From Geosiphon pyriformis (lineage: Eukaryota; Glomeromycota; Glomeromycetes; Archaeosporales; Geosiphonaceae): a stretch of DNA of 64,000 nucleotides. Every line of letters begins with the position of its first letter. Positions within the stretch are counted from its first letter, which is position 1. The notes under the pieces are model-generated. The model ran no database searches and had not been told where the DNA came from. It saw only the letters and a list, made by a program, of their open reading frames with translations. The position numbers and the translations under genes are program-made. The stretch is taken from positions 1,073,582 to 1,137,581 of the forward strand of contig JAAOMT010000135.1 in NCBI GenBank assembly GCA_016748015.1. The letters are read 5' to 3'. Shown piece after piece: positions 11,716-23,723 of the stretch.

Positions 11716-13832
11716 AGTAGATTTTTTAAAAAATAATATTTTTTTCACTATTATTATTACTATCTTTATTTTATTTTATTTATATTAATTATAAAAAAAT
11801 TTTAAATATTTTAAATTTTAAATTTATTTTTAAATTAACTGATTATTTTTTATTATAATTAATTTGTTTAATTTAAAAAAATATTAAATATTTACATTCA
11901 TATTTATATTACTTTATATTTTTAACTCATAAAAATTATTGTTGGAAAATAAAATCTTTCTTAAATTTTCTTTTATTTATTTATTTATGAAAAAAATACT
12001 TGGTATTTTTCTTGTTTTCAGTTTTGGTTTTTGATACTACATATATTATATTACTTGAAATAAAATTTTAGATATGTTTTTTTTATTTTATTTAAAAACA
12101 AAACAAAAAATACTTATTGTTCTCCTATATTTCGAATAATATTCTCTTATTAATTTAAATTTTGAATCAATCAATTAATATATGGTACAAATATATAAAA
12201 ATTCTGGTTTAAAACACTTTTTATTAATAATTAATAATATTAATAATAATATACATAGAATAAATAAAAATAATTTATTTATAAAATAGTTTATATAATA
12301 TAATATAAAAAATTACCATATATTTATTATTTATTTTTATTTATTTTAAAAAATTACTGCTCAATTTAATTAAAAATAATTTGCTTAATTTATTTTAATA
12401 ACAAAAATAAATAATAAAAAATATATTTTTTATATAAATATTTATTGTATTATTCTATATTTTTAAAACTTTATTTAAACTATTTAAAAATAAATAAATT
12501 TTAACTTAAATTATTTAAAATTGTTTTTGTATTAAAAATTTTATAAAATTTTAAATTATATATTTGTAAATTAAAAAATTAATTATTTTATACTAATTTA
12601 ATATAAAAATTAAAAATATTTTACAAATAATTATTTTAATAAATAAATAAATATAAAATTTATAAAATAATTAAAATTAATTTGTTTTCTAATTCATAAT
12701 TTTTAAGTTAAATTTTAATTAATATTAATATTAATATTAAAACAATTAATTTTAAAATAATTATTTATTATTTTTGTTTATATATTAATTATTATATTAT
12801 TTGCAATTTATTATTATATTATTTACAATTTATTAATTTGCAATTATATTATTTGTAATTTATTATTATTATAAATATTTATATTATTATTTTTAATTCT
12901 ATATTTTATTTTAAACTTAATAATATTTTAATTTATATTATTAATAGCTTTTTAAAAACAAAAACTTTATTTTAAATATTTTTAATTATATCTTTTAATT
13001 TTACAAAAATAATTCAATTAATTTAATAATTAACAAAATTAAAATATTAATAAATTTAATAATAAATTTAATTAATAAAATTAATATAATCAATTTAAAT
13101 TTTAATAAAGTTAACTTAAATTAATTACAAAATTAATAATAAAAGCAATAGTAATTAAAAACATTAAAATAAAAAAAATTAATAAAATAAAAATTTTAAT
13201 ATAAGATTAAATAAAAAAAATTAATAAAACAAAAATTTTAATATAAAATTTAATATTAATAAAATAAAATTTAAAAATCTTAAACTTAATTATTAATTTA
13301 AATAACAACTTAAAAAAGAGAAGTAAAAATATTTTGTAATTTGTAATTTATTAAAAATTAATTTTTTTTTAAATATAATATTTTTTTAAAAACCAAAAGT
13401 AATAATCACTTATTTTAGTTATTAAACATCAAAAAAGCCAAAAATAAAACATATATAATTACAAACTTAAAAAACTAAATTACTAATTTTAAAAACAATA
13501 TAATTAAAAAAAAATTAATAAACACACCAAGAATATTTTTAATATTAACAATAATAATATTTTTAAACATATTATACAAAACAATAGCAACAAAAAAAAG
13601 AATAAATTCAAAAACTACCAAAAATTTAACAAAATTTAATAAACTTTAATATAATAACAAATATTTTTAAATATTATTTTATTATTAATCATAAAAAACT
13701 TTTTTTAATATTAATTAATAATATAAAAAATAAGTATGTAGTATTATTAATAAATAAAGTTTTATTATTATTTATATTATTTAAATAATTTTTAATTTTT
13801 ATCTAATTTATTTTTAAATTTTTAATATATAC
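11716..13832. other. AT-rich desert
   Basis: This region is almost pure A/T with no supportable gene. Given the recognisable solo LTR immediately to the right, I infer that much of it is transposon sequence mutated past recognition. Confidence 0.6.
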
Positions 13833-14790
13833 TGTTATCAGTAGAATTTTAGTCAATAATTAACATAAAATTACCTTTATAATTCTTATTATTAATTAGC
13901 ATATATTATTATTGTTTCAATTATTACTTATTAGTTAATCAAATTATTAAATGTTATTATTCAATTAATAATCCAATTTGTATGATACATAATTGTAATA
14001 ATCAGATTATACAATATATTGAACTCTATAATATTCAAGAATTCGCTAAAATTTGTAAAGATTTGTGAAATATCTTAATAGTTTACTGAAATTATTTATA
14101 GTTTATAAAAATAACTTATAATTTGTTAAAATATATTTTTAATTTGTCAAAATTATAGCAAAAAAAAGTGCAAATTTATAAATTAATACTACAATAAATT
14201 GTATAAAAGAAAAGTTTTTTTTTTTAAAAAAATATATTTTATTAGAAAATAATAATTTTATTTTTAGATTTATTTTCAATATTACAATTCAAATAAAATA
14301 TATTTTAAAAAACCAATTCTTTTAATAATTACACTTAAAATTTTCCAAAATCTAACTAATGTTTTGAAATTAATTAACTACCAATTTCAGTAAATTATTA
14401 GTAACTTTAAGCCTAAACCAGAAACAATTCCTTTAACAAAATTCCATTTTTTTTATTTTTTTTTATTTTTTTTATTATAATTATTAGAATAGTCTACAGA
14501 CAAAATTTTTGTAAAAAAATTGACTTTTATAGTAAAGTAACTACACATTTTTAGTAAGCTTTTAAACAAGTAATTCCTGGAAAAGAATTGATATTTATTA
14601 TAACATAACTATACAAAATGACTAATATAGAATTGGCTATTTCATTTATAAGTCCAATAATTCAAATTATAAGAAATAATTTAAAGATAAATTCAGTTAT
14701 TAGAAGTTTATTAGCTTTTAATAAACATAAATTAACAGCAAACTGATATTAATAACATTTAAGAAAAAAGACCAAAAATTTATAATAACA
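13833..14790 (+). mobile_element. Solo LTR 1 of the gypsy family, decayed
   Basis: It aligns end to end with the reverse complement of the 20588-21599 LTR. It starts TGTTATCAGTAGAATTTTAG and ends GACCAAAAATTTATAATAACA, against TGTTACCAG...GTAACA in the complete element. It contains the same degenerate repeats with GTTTACTGAAA-type motifs (14041-14160). A perfect 4-bp target duplication, ATAC, flanks it (13829-13832 and 14791-14794). Nearly every difference from the younger LTR removes a G or C. No internal region is attached, so it is a recombined solo LTR. Confidence 0.88.
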
Positions 14791-14794
14791 ATAC

Positions 14795-15176
14795 TATATT
14801 ATAAATAGGGTTTTTTTCAATTCAATATTTATTATAAAAATTAAAACAAGTTATATTAAGTTTTGTTTTATAAGTATTTAATATTATTTAATTATTTAAA
14901 TAAACAATAATTATTCTAAAAATCAGAACATATTTTAATATTTATATTCAAATTAAAAAATTACATAAATAGATTATTAATAATACTAAAAAAGTTTAAA
15001 ATTTTGATTAATTTATTAATATAAACAGTAATTGTATTTAAAAAAACATTAATTAAATTTTTTTTGGTATTTAAAAAAGTTTAAAAATTATATAAAATTT
15101 TGTAAGAAAACAAAAATAACAAATACAACAAATTATTAATTAAATTATTTATATTTATAAAATTTATTATAATATT
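14795..15176. other. AT-rich intergenic
   Basis: No gene or RNA is visible. It ends at the target duplication of LINE C. Confidence 0.6.
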
Positions 15177-15184
15177 AAACCAAA

Positions 15185-16796
15185 GGTGGAAGAGACTGGA
15201 CCCTCGGGGCCCGATTCCTGATTGGTTCAATGCTGCTGTTTGCTTTTTGTCTGGTTCTGGATCATCTTCCATTTGTTCTCTTTTGCCACTGAATGTTGAT
15301 TCGTCTGACATACTTGAATCTTGCGAGTTTGATGTTGTTTGCAATCACTTGTTGGAGGTTGATTCTGATTATCTTTCTGTATTTACGGATAGTTCTTTGT
15401 GTGAGCTGGGTACTCTTGGTATGAAGACTGGCACCACTGTTTTTTTTGAGGACATTGATTTGGGTTTAGGTGTGGAAGTTTCTGGTTTGATTTCTTCTAC
15501 CATGATGGAGCTGCAGGCCATTGCTTTGGCTCTCAAGTGTGTCCCTCCTTTTCATTCAGTTAATCTGTTTTTGGACAGCCAGGCCACTTTGGATGCATAC
15601 AAGTCAGAGTTAATGTTGGGGTGTCCAGATTTCAGGAATCGGTGTTGGGTTGAACGCCACCATATTTCTAATGTCATTCGTTACAAAAATTTGGATGTTG
15701 ATTGGATTAAAGTTAGAGGTCACTCTGGAGTTTTGGGCAATGAGCGTGCTAACACTTTGGCTAAGGCTGCTGTGTCTTCTGGTGTGCATCTTCCTCACAG
15801 GATCGATGAACATTTTCTCAAGGCTGGTGGTACTGTAGTTTCTGGTAATTCTAGGCATTTTGTTCATGATGTTTTCCACTCTATTCACCGTGCATATTGG
15901 GAGATCAGTTCTGGTTCTTGGGTATTGGTGGACAGCCTACGTGCTAATGTTGATTGGTTCAGGTTATGTTTGGTGTGACATCCAGACTCTCATTTGGCTG
16001 CTGGTTTCACTAGTGCACATACTGCTGATTCTCAAACGTATTTTATGAAGGCGTTGTATCATCGTCTTCCTGTTGCTGTGCAAAAGCATCTTTACGATAA
16101 GGGGTACCCCAGTGTGATGTGTTTGTTCTGTGGCAATGTTGAAATTTCAGATCATGTGTTTTCGTGCCCATTTGATGCTGGTGATCATGTCTGGTTGATG
16201 AATGCTCATGCATCTGTTTGGGAAATGCACTCAGGTTTATCTTACTCGACTTCATGTGTTTTGCAGTTGCTTTCTGCTTGCATTTCCAATGCTGTTGTTG
16301 ATGTGGCTATATGTAAGGGCTTTGTTTTTAATAAATGGTATCATGAATCTTTTTCTGTTTTCAAAGACTCTAAAACAGTGGCTCAGAATATTATGGCATT
16401 TGTGCGTGATTTTTGTCTTGCATTCCGTAATGATATTTGGCTGGTTTATGCAAAACACAGAGCTGTTATAGAGAAGGGTGGCTTGATCCCATGTGATGGT
16501 TTTATTCCTGTCTTGGTTTCTGGTCTTCTTTCGGTACTCTTGTCCAGTGTGGTTAGATTATTGGGTATCACTGATGCAATTGGTATTGGTTTTGGGTTTT
16601 GTAAATCTAGTTTATTCTTTTCAGGTATAGGTAACTTGGTCTTGGTGCATATAGGTGCCTAGTGTTGTCCTGACTAGTCTGAGTGGCTGGTCACGTGTAG
16701 AAAGAGCATGATTCACGCCTAGTTTAGATCACTTGTATGATGTATTGTACTAGGTAGTGTTTGGACCTTATTTGTTAAATAAAAAAAAAAAAAAAC
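15185..16796 (+). mobile_element. LINE C: 5'-truncated LINE
   Basis: This is a 3' fragment of a LINE of the LINE A subfamily, starting in the RT/RNase H junction (codons for W..LDPRGP). It ends in the conserved tail (about 16663-16780) and a poly-A. It is flanked by an 8-bp target duplication, AAACCAAA, at 15177-15184 and 16793-16800, the last A's merging with the tail. 5' truncation is the usual outcome of target-primed reverse transcription. It is visibly less decayed than LINE A. Confidence 0.9.
15190..16662 (+). pseudogene. LINE C ORF2 C-terminus: RNase H and CCHC segment
   Basis: The frame runs from the RT-RNase H junction to the ORF2 stop and is broken by one clear nonsense codon: TGA at 15976-15978, where relatives have Trp before HPDSH. 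RNase H residues are visible: VFTDSSL (Asp), MMELQA (Glu), LDSQATLDA (Asp), then WIKVRGHSG followed by NERAN, where the family has NERAD. The final catalytic Asp is therefore Asn. The C-terminal CLFC-x8-HVFSC zinc-binding segment is intact (about 16115-16160). RNase H would remove the RNA template during second-strand synthesis. Confidence 0.88.
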
Positions 16797-16839
16797 CAAA
16801 ATAAAATTATGATGACATATGTATTTATATAAATATATA

Positions 16840-16975
16840 GTGTTGCTTTATTTGTCCTAAATGATTAGTTACATGTAGTAAGTATGTGAGTTGTATTTAG
16901 TTTGATCTATTTAGTTTGGGTTTATGTACTAGATAGCAGTTGGATTTTATTCATTAAATAAATATTAAAAAAAAT
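16840..16975 (+). mobile_element. LINE tail-only fragment
   Basis: About 130 bp matching only the conserved LINE/half-LINE 3' tail: AGTTACATGTAG, then TACTAGATAGCAGTTGG, TTCATTAAATAAA and an A-rich end. It is a separate, extremely 5'-truncated insertion directly downstream of LINE C. Confidence 0.75.
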
Positions 16976-17267
16976 TAAATTAAATTAAACTTCTTAAATT
17001 AAGTAATTTTTAATAATAAAAATTTTTTTAAGTAAAACTAAGACCATTACTTGTTAAAAAATTAATTTTCAAAAACAATATTAAAAAAACAGAATATATT
17101 AAAAAAACTATTAATAAAAAAATATCATAATTTTAAAAAATAATATTAATATTAATCAAAAAATTATTTAAAAAAATTATTATTAATTTAATAAAAACTA
17201 ATAGTAAGTTATAAAGCAGTTAACTTAAAATTTGTAAATTTAAAATACAATAATTAAAAAACTTATT

Positions 17268-17278
17268 AAAAATACTAT
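17268..17278. repeat. Target-site duplication of LINE D/E, left copy
   Basis: AAAAATACTAT, 11 bp, repeated exactly at 33961-33971 after the poly-A tail. It shows that the LINE halves on either side of the gypsy element come from a single insertion. Confidence 0.88.
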
Positions 17279-17415
17279 AAAAAACTTCTTTCTCTCCTTC
17301 ATCCCAAATTCTTAAAAAAGAGTCAAATTTTGAAAGAAGTTTTTTCTGTTTTTGCATACTGTCTTTCACTATTTCACAAGAATCAAACCCTTTTGTTGTT
17401 GGACCAGCTGCTACT

Positions 17416-19286
17416 ATGAGTGGTCTTAGTGTTAAGAGAAGGTCTGCCAGAGTCTTGACCACTGGTTCAGTTGGTAGTGGTTTGACTCAAAAAGTCAAAA
17501 AGCCTCTCAGTGGTGTTAAACTTTCAAGTGCAGATAAAAATCTTAAAGATAGTGGGCCTGTTAGTATGGATGGGCAATTTACTAGCATGGATATGGATGG
17601 AGAAGCCTCTGATGGTAGAGCCACTTCTGACTCCCAAATGAATACACCCAATGTGAAGCATTTCAATACTGGTGCGGCTATCAGTTTCTTTCTCAGCTCT
17701 ATTAATTATGACATAGATGATGAGGAGAAAGTTTCTTTTCCTCCCCCCCTCCCCATTTGTCTTTCTCTTTAGAAAAAGTGTGGGTGGACTCCAAAATTGT
17801 TAAAACTCAGGTGGAGGTAGCTGTGAAGAAATCTTTTGCTTTGAATATCAATTTTTTGGCTGTAGAAGAGAAATCGGCAATGGCTAAAACTCAGGTCATA
17901 AGGAAATTATTTTCAGGAATCAATGGTTTTGGGGGAGCCACTACCTCCTCAAAATTTGAAGAGATCATCAGATCAATGTTTACTTTATCAGAAAGCATGG
18001 AAAAGGCTGCATCATTGGCCAAAGAAAATAACATCATAGTAAACAGCAATCTTAAGAGACAAAGAATTCACTCAGATTGGGTTGTAGTAATCAAAAAAAT
18101 TTCCATGAATATGCCAAAGGAAATAATTGTCGCCACAGTATCCGAGTTTAAAAAAATTAAGTCGATCAAAATCCAGTTAATTGGTTTATGGCAAAAGGCT
18201 GTGGTAGAATTCGCCGAATTAGAACAGGCTGTGTTTTTGGCTGCTAGGTGGTCCTTCCTGATTGGTAAAGATTCAGTTTGTATGGCTATGGTGGTGGGCG
18301 ATTGTGAAACTTGGGCATCTAGAGATTAGTTCAGGGCACTTTTGTTTACTTTGCCAGTAAGAACTACTGCTCATAATCTTGGAAATATTCTCGAAGGAGC
18401 TGGTAAAAAAACTTGTGTCATAAATTGGTCATTAGAGACTGGTAATAGGATCTGCTGTGCTGTTGTTTGTTTTGATTCTAATAAAGTTTTGGAGTCAGCT
18501 TTTCACACAGAGCCTATCTTTGGTGGTGTGAAACTCTCATGGGCTAGGCTGAATTTGGTTTGCTGTGAATGGTGTGGGAAGTTCGGTCATTCTGCCTTGA
18601 AATGTGATGCTGAGGTTGCGTCAGCTCTTAAATTTTCAAAGTTTTTTATAAGGCCTGCCAACCTAGATACTCGTCTCCAGCTGGCCAAATTGTATATAAA
18701 GAAAAATATACCAATCTTTCGTTCTGTTGCCTTTGGTGGCAAATCTTGGGCTCAAGTGGTCTCAGTTGCTTCAGTCTCTCATGGTTTTTGTGCTGGTTCT
18801 GGTTCCAGTTCCTCATCTTCCAGTGCTTTGAGTTCAGATGGGGCACCTCCCCCTCTATCTGTAGTTAATTCTCCTTTGAGTGTTTGCTTAGCACTTCTGG
18901 AATGCTCTGTGAGGCTTCTGTCTGATCAAATTTTGAACATTCTCTTTCATCTTGACAATATTGGTTCAGCACCCTTGGCGCCCTTCTCTCAAATGGTTCC
19001 TTCTGTGGTTGTTTCTCAGTCCCCAACCTCTGTTCCTCTTGTGGTTGCAAACTCCGGCTTGGATTTTGACATGGCAGTTGATGATCTTTTTGTCCAGCTT
19101 ACTTTTCTCTCTCCAGGTATTACCGATCTGCTCTTGGGTCTGAGTAGTTCCAAAGTCTTGACTTTCAAAGTTGGTGGTCTGAAATCGAAGTTGGTTGCCT
19201 TCGACATCTCCATTGGTTTGATTTTGGCTAAGTTGGATCAGTTGTGTGCTGGCTCAGGTTCTTTGGTTATCTTTTCATTACAATAA
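17416..19286 (+). pseudogene. LINE D/E ORF1 (CCHC RNA-binding protein), broken
   Basis: The start ATG at 17416 gives a Ser/Lys-rich N-terminus ending in a PPPLPICLSL segment at 17772. A frame change there leads into 17757-18329, an RRM-like region with VVVIKKIS...EFKKIKSIKIQLIGLWQKAVVEF. One stop follows (18327-18329), then 18342-19286. That last part carries an intact zinc knuckle, CEWCGKFGHSALKC, and a Ser-rich linker. The frame ends close to the endonuclease start of ORF2 at about 19297. ORF1 presumably coats the LINE RNA. Confidence 0.85.
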
Positions 19287-19296
19287 CCAGTTTTAT

Positions 19297-20587
19297 TTGG
19301 AAAATTGTTACATGTAATGTTAAGGGAATGAACAATCCTGCAAAACAGAAGAACATTTTTTGTTGGCATAAGGAATCTGGTAGTTCGATCTTGATTGTTA
19401 CAGAAACCAAGTTGTGTTTCAGTTCACAATCTTGAATCATGAAAAGGTTTAAGGGTGTTTGGGTTTTTATGTCTGGTCTGGATGTTGGGTTTCATGGAGC
19501 TGGTGTGGCCATTTTTGTGAACAATTCTCTGACTTGTCATGTTTTCAAAGTTGAGGAGGTGAAAGGCAGAGCTCTTTCGATTTGTCTTTTGTTCAAAAAC
19601 AAGCTCTCTGTGTTTATCATTGGGCTTTATACATGTGCATCTAATGGTGACCATTTTGTTCAGACTTCTGTTATCAATTCATTTATTGCTGATACTGTTA
19701 ACAAAAGTTTTTTTGTTGTTTTGGGTAAGGATTTCAATGAAGACAATTCAATCAAGAGGGCAAGTCTTAGAAAATGCTTAAGTTTGGATCTAGTTAATGT
19801 TTTTGGTGGTCATTCTCTAACTAAAATTCTTACTTGGAGCAATTCAAGAGGTGTTAGCAAGGTTTTGAACTATATTCTAGTTAGTGACTCTTTGATTTCA
19901 GCTGTTGTGGATCATGATGTTAGTTCTGTCTTGGAATTTTTTAACATGGATCACTTGGCTGTCTTGATGTCTATTGGGTTGGGTGGTCTTCTAGATGCTC
20001 GTTTGAACAGCATCTGCAAGCACACTAATAAGGATTGCTGGAATTTTAAAATTAAGGATGCTGATAAGAAAAAGTGGGTGCATTTCAAAGAACTTTCTAA
20101 GTGTGCGCTTTTGGGTTCTCTGAATGAGTTCAAGACAGCTGAGGATGATGACAACTTGAATGGAATGTGGGGAGTGCTAGCTGAAGCCATAACTGCTTCT
20201 GCTGAAAAAAAAATTTCAAGACATTGGTATAGTGAATTTGATTATGCTAAGAATAAACTTTCTTCTAAATTTTCCAGGTTAGAGATGTTGGTTGCCAAGT
20301 TATTAAAGATGCTGAGACTGGATGATATGTTGGGCTTTAATTGTCTGGCTGACACTTGGTTTAAAGTTGACCTTTCCGAAACTTCCAAAGTTCTTGGTAT
20401 GGTCAGGGATGGTGTGAGTTCTGCTGGCTTGATAAGTCATCTTTTGAAGGTTAGAAAGCAATATAGAAAGTCCAAATATTATGAATCTGAAGTGGCTAAA
20501 AGATCTGCTATTAGAGACGCGATTGATAAGTGTATGGTGAAGTTTGATATGGACAAAAGTGGGATGATTCGAAGCATCTTGGAGTGG
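19297..20587 (+). pseudogene. LINE D/E ORF2, 5' half: endonuclease
   Basis: This is the APE endonuclease domain. CNVKGMNN opens it at about 19310, followed by VTETKL, then a stop at 19434. The frame 19439-20620 contains GKDFNED (GDFN-like), TWSNSRGVSKVLNYILVS and NMDHLAV, the last being the SDH-like active-site motif. In LINE A the matching motifs read KTIDFVFIS and DTDHKAV, so two Asp positions are Asn here. A helical linker follows, cut after SILEW at 20587 by the gypsy LTR. Confidence 0.85.
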
Positions 20588-21599
20588 TGTTACTGGAGGT
20601 TTTTGGTCTTTTTTCTGTAATGTTGTTAATACCTGTTTGTTGTGAATTCACATTTTCTGAATGTGGTTGAATCTTCAGTAACTGAATTTTTTCTTCAAAT
20701 TATCTCCTATAATTTGAACTGCTGGGCTTATAAGTAGAATGGCCAATTCTATACCAGTTACTTTGTATAGTTACATTGTAGGAAATGTCAACTCTTTCCC
20801 AGAAATTGCTTGTTTAGAAGCTCACTAAAAATGTGTAGTTACTTTGCTGTGAAAGTCAACTCTTCTACAGGAATCTCGTCTGTAAACTACCCTAATAATT
20901 GTAATAAGAAAAGAAAAAAAAATAAAAGAAATGTAAAAGAAATAAAATTCTGTCAAGGGAAACATTTTCTATCCAGGCCTGGAGTCACTAACAGTTTACT
21001 AAAATTAGTAGCTAATCAATTTCGAAATGTTAGTTGGATTTTGGGGATTTTCCAAGTACAATAATTAAAGAATTTGGTTTTTTGAATTATTTGATATTTA
21101 TTTCTTTTTGTGTGTATAGGAATGGTTTTAAGAGATAAATCTAAAGTAAGATATATTTTCTTGAAGAAAAAAGCTCTTCTTTTATACAACTTGTTGTAAT
21201 ACTAGTCTATAAACTTGCACTTTTTTTTTTTGCTCAAATTTTGGCAAACTAAAGATACATTTTGATGAACTACAAGTTATTTCACTAAGCTATTGATTAA
21301 TTTGGGTGAACTATTTATAATTTTGGTGAATTTCTGTAAATTTTGGCGAATTTTTTATAAATTTTGGTGGATTTCTGTAAATTTTGGCGAATTTTAGAAT
21401 GTTACAAAGTTCAGGATATTGTGTAATTTGATCATCCTACTTTCTGTTATACTAATTAGATTCTTTTAATTGAATCATGATATGTGATAATTGATTAAAT
21501 AATAAATAATAATTTGAAATGATATTAATATACTAATTAATTATAGGAATTATAAGGATAATTTCATGCTAATTAATAACTAAAATTCTACTGGTAACA
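20588..21599 (-). repeat. Gypsy 1 3' LTR (left copy)
   Basis: 1,012 bp with terminal inverted TGTTAC/GTAACA. It contains repeated units of the type AATTTTGGCGAATTTCTGTA at about 21215-21395. Compared with the right LTR by eye, about 60 substitutions are visible and all are transitions, with two compensating single-base indels in A/T runs. Confidence 0.95.
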
Positions 21600-22287
21600 T
21601 AATCTCCTCCTCAAAACTGAGCTCTATCAAAGTCCAAGCACTATCTGTAATATTAAGATAGTGATCCAAAATAATTGAAGTAATCTGATCCGAAAATTGT
21701 TGAAATTTCAGTTCTGTAAGTTTGTCAATGTATTGGACTTTCATTGGTTGTAATATTGGATTTTGTAAAACATTTTCATAAGTATTAAACAAATCATAGA
21801 GTCTAAAAACTGCTCTAAGTTTGTAGCAAGTGTTTGTTGGTCCAGCTGCTGTTTTGAATTCATTGTGGATTTGTTTTTGTATAGCTTCAGAAGTGAAATT
21901 TGTTGCTTCAAGTTCCAGTTTTTGTTTATAAAGTGTCTTTCCAATGTGGAAGTATTTATAGATAGGGGTGTGTTTATTGTTCTGTTCATTGAGAAGTAAT
22001 AGAAGTTTTTGTTGCATTGTAGTATTTGATAGAATGTCAATAGGGGCAATTAAAAGATTTTCTTTTAGTGCTTGCTTCAAAAGTCTTAGTAACCTATTTT
22101 CAGAGTGACTTCTCGTTTTTCTTCTATAGGGGTAATAGTTCTGTGCATGATTTGCTACTGAGGCTGTGGTTTTTTTCTGAATATAATTAATTTGACTTCC
22201 ATTAATCGTTATGGATAAGTCAGGAAGTGTTTTTAAGGCTAATATTAACTTTTGGGATATTTGTTGAATATTTTGGGGAATAATCAT
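21580..22287 (-). CDS. Gypsy 1 ORF3, env-position protein of unknown function
   Basis: This is an uninterrupted 235-residue frame downstream of pol, separated from the pol stop by about 150 bp. I do not recognise a domain. It is polar and Gln/Lys/Leu-rich, with no signal peptide or transmembrane segment, so it does not look like an envelope protein. The frame runs through the polypurine tract, which encodes an EEEI run near the C-terminus, and stops 20 bp inside the LTR. The second gypsy element has a counterpart in the same place with the same opening (M-x-IP, then Q-x-L-x2-AL, then an I-x-IN segment) and nearly the same length. It may be an accessory factor, which is inference from conservation. 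Confidence 0.7.
   Translation of the reverse strand: MIIPQNIQQISQKLILALKTLPDLSITINGSQINYIQKKTTASVANHAQNYYPYRRKTRSHSENRLLRLLKQALKENLLIAPIDILSNTTMQQKLLLLLNEQNNKHTPIYKYFHIGKTLYKQKLELEATNFTSEAIQKQIHNEFKTAAGPTNTCYKLRAVFRLYDLFNTYENVLQNPILQPMKVQYIDKLTELKFQQFSDQITSIILDHYLNITDSAWTLIELSFEEEIMLPVEF
21600..21613 (-). other. Gypsy 1 polypurine tract
   Basis: On the coding strand the bases next to the 3' LTR read GAGGAGGAGATTA. This is a purine tract in the position that primes plus-strand DNA synthesis. It lies inside ORF3. Confidence 0.8.
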
Positions 22288-22437
22288 GATAAAATTGACT
22301 AATTATGAAAAGAAAAAAAATAAGGAAAATTATTTTTGGGATATGGGGTTTTTATTTGTTTTTGGGTTTGGGTGTTTTTGTAATTTATTTACTATTTTTT
22401 TTTTCTTTGTGTTTTTATTGGGAAATTATTGTAAAAT

Positions 22438-23723
22438 TTAAGTGTTCGAATTTGGTTGTTGTTCTATTATAATTATTGGTTCTAAATTTCGGAGAATATC
22501 TTCAGGATTAATTAAAGGGGAATGTGTACCAATTTGTGGAATTAATGGTTCAGGATTGTTTCTGGAATGATAGTGTTTTAATCTGTCTCCATGTGCAACT
22601 TTTGCTAGTATTTTGTCATCAAGTCTTAACTTGTATGATCTATTGCCTAGAATTTTGTGAATATAAAATGGTCCATCCCATTTGTTTTCAAATTTCCCAC
22701 TCCATTGTTTTTCAGCCTTAGTTCTGTGTAAGAGAACTTTATNNNNNNNNNNNNNNNNNNNNNNNNNNNNNNNNNNNNNNNNNNNNNNNNNNNNNNNNNN
22801 NNNNNNNNNNNNNNNNNNNNNNNNNNNNNNNNNNNNNNNNNNNNNNNNNNNNNNNNNNNNNNNNNNNNNNNNNNNNNNNNNNNNNNNNNNNNNNNNNNNN
22901 NNNNNNNNNNNNNNNNNNNNNNNNNNNNNNNNNNNNNNNNNNNNNNNNNNNNNNNNNNNNNNNNNNNNNNNNNNNNNNNNNNNTTGGCTAGAGATTCACA
23001 CAATGTTCTGTTGAAACATTCTACAAGTCCATTTGTTTGAGGGTGATAAGGTGATAATAGAGGTCTTTTGACATTGAACTGTTTACAAATTTTTTGTATC
23101 AAGTTGTTCACAAAATGTGTTCCTTGATCAGATAAGAGTTCAATTGGGCATCTATGTTTACAGATAATGTCTTCATAGATGAAATTTGCTATTGATTTTG
23201 CATCTGCTCTTTGGATGGCTCTAGCTTTAGGCCATTTGGTAAGATAATCCACTGCAACTGCAATATAACAATTTCCTTGGGTTGTGATAGGTAATGGTCC
23301 AACTAAATCAATTCCAACTCTGTCAAAAAGTTGTCCAACTTTGATTGGATTTAAAGGTTCTATGGGATGAGTTCCTTTTCTTTTTTGACAATTATCACAA
23401 GATTCTATATATTGTTGAATGTCTTTTTGCATGTAAGGCCAAAAATAATGTTCAAGGGTTCTTTGAATTGTTCTATCTCTTTCCAAGTATGCTGAAAAAG
23501 GATCTGTGTGCATGTTATATAGAATTGTTTTTTTTTCATTTTTCTGTACTAATCTAAGTGGTTGGTTTGGGTTTTTACAATTTTTGTAATATATTTTGTT
23601 ATGGTGTATAAAATATTGTTTGAATTGATGTTGTAATCGATGTTTTTCACTTGGAGACCAATTTTCTGGTATAGTAAGAGTCTCCAAATAGTTTTTGATG
23701 TTGTTGTAATTTTCTGAATCCAT
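22438..23723 (-). pseudogene. Gypsy 1 integrase region of pol
   Basis: The N-terminal zinc-binding region ends in CDNCQ. The catalytic triad is visible: Asp in GIDLVGPL (about 23300), Asp in LSDQGTHF (about 23125) and Glu in NGLVECFNR (about 23020). A 241-base run of N (22743-22983) hides the region after the Glu. Beyond it the frame resumes with WSGKFENKWDGPF and a GDRLK segment, typical of the integrase C-terminal region, and ends at TAA 22438-22440. No chromodomain is seen. Integrase would join the DNA copy to the host chromosome. The catalytic residues look intact here, unlike the second gypsy copy. Confidence 0.88.
22743..22983. other. Assembly gap (241 N)
   Basis: A run of unknown bases inside the gypsy 1 integrase. 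The reading frame on either side fits a gap length of 1 modulo 3 as written, so the true length may differ. Confidence 1.

Noticed and set aside
11509-11748. 79-residue minus-strand frame rich in Leu and Ile
   Set aside because: It is a translation of the (TAA)n microsatellite.
15081-15344. 87-residue minus-strand frame
   Set aside because: It crosses the LINE C boundary and is antisense to the RNase H region.
22682-23014. Plus-strand frame through the N gap
   Set aside because: It consists mostly of unknown bases and is antisense to integrase.
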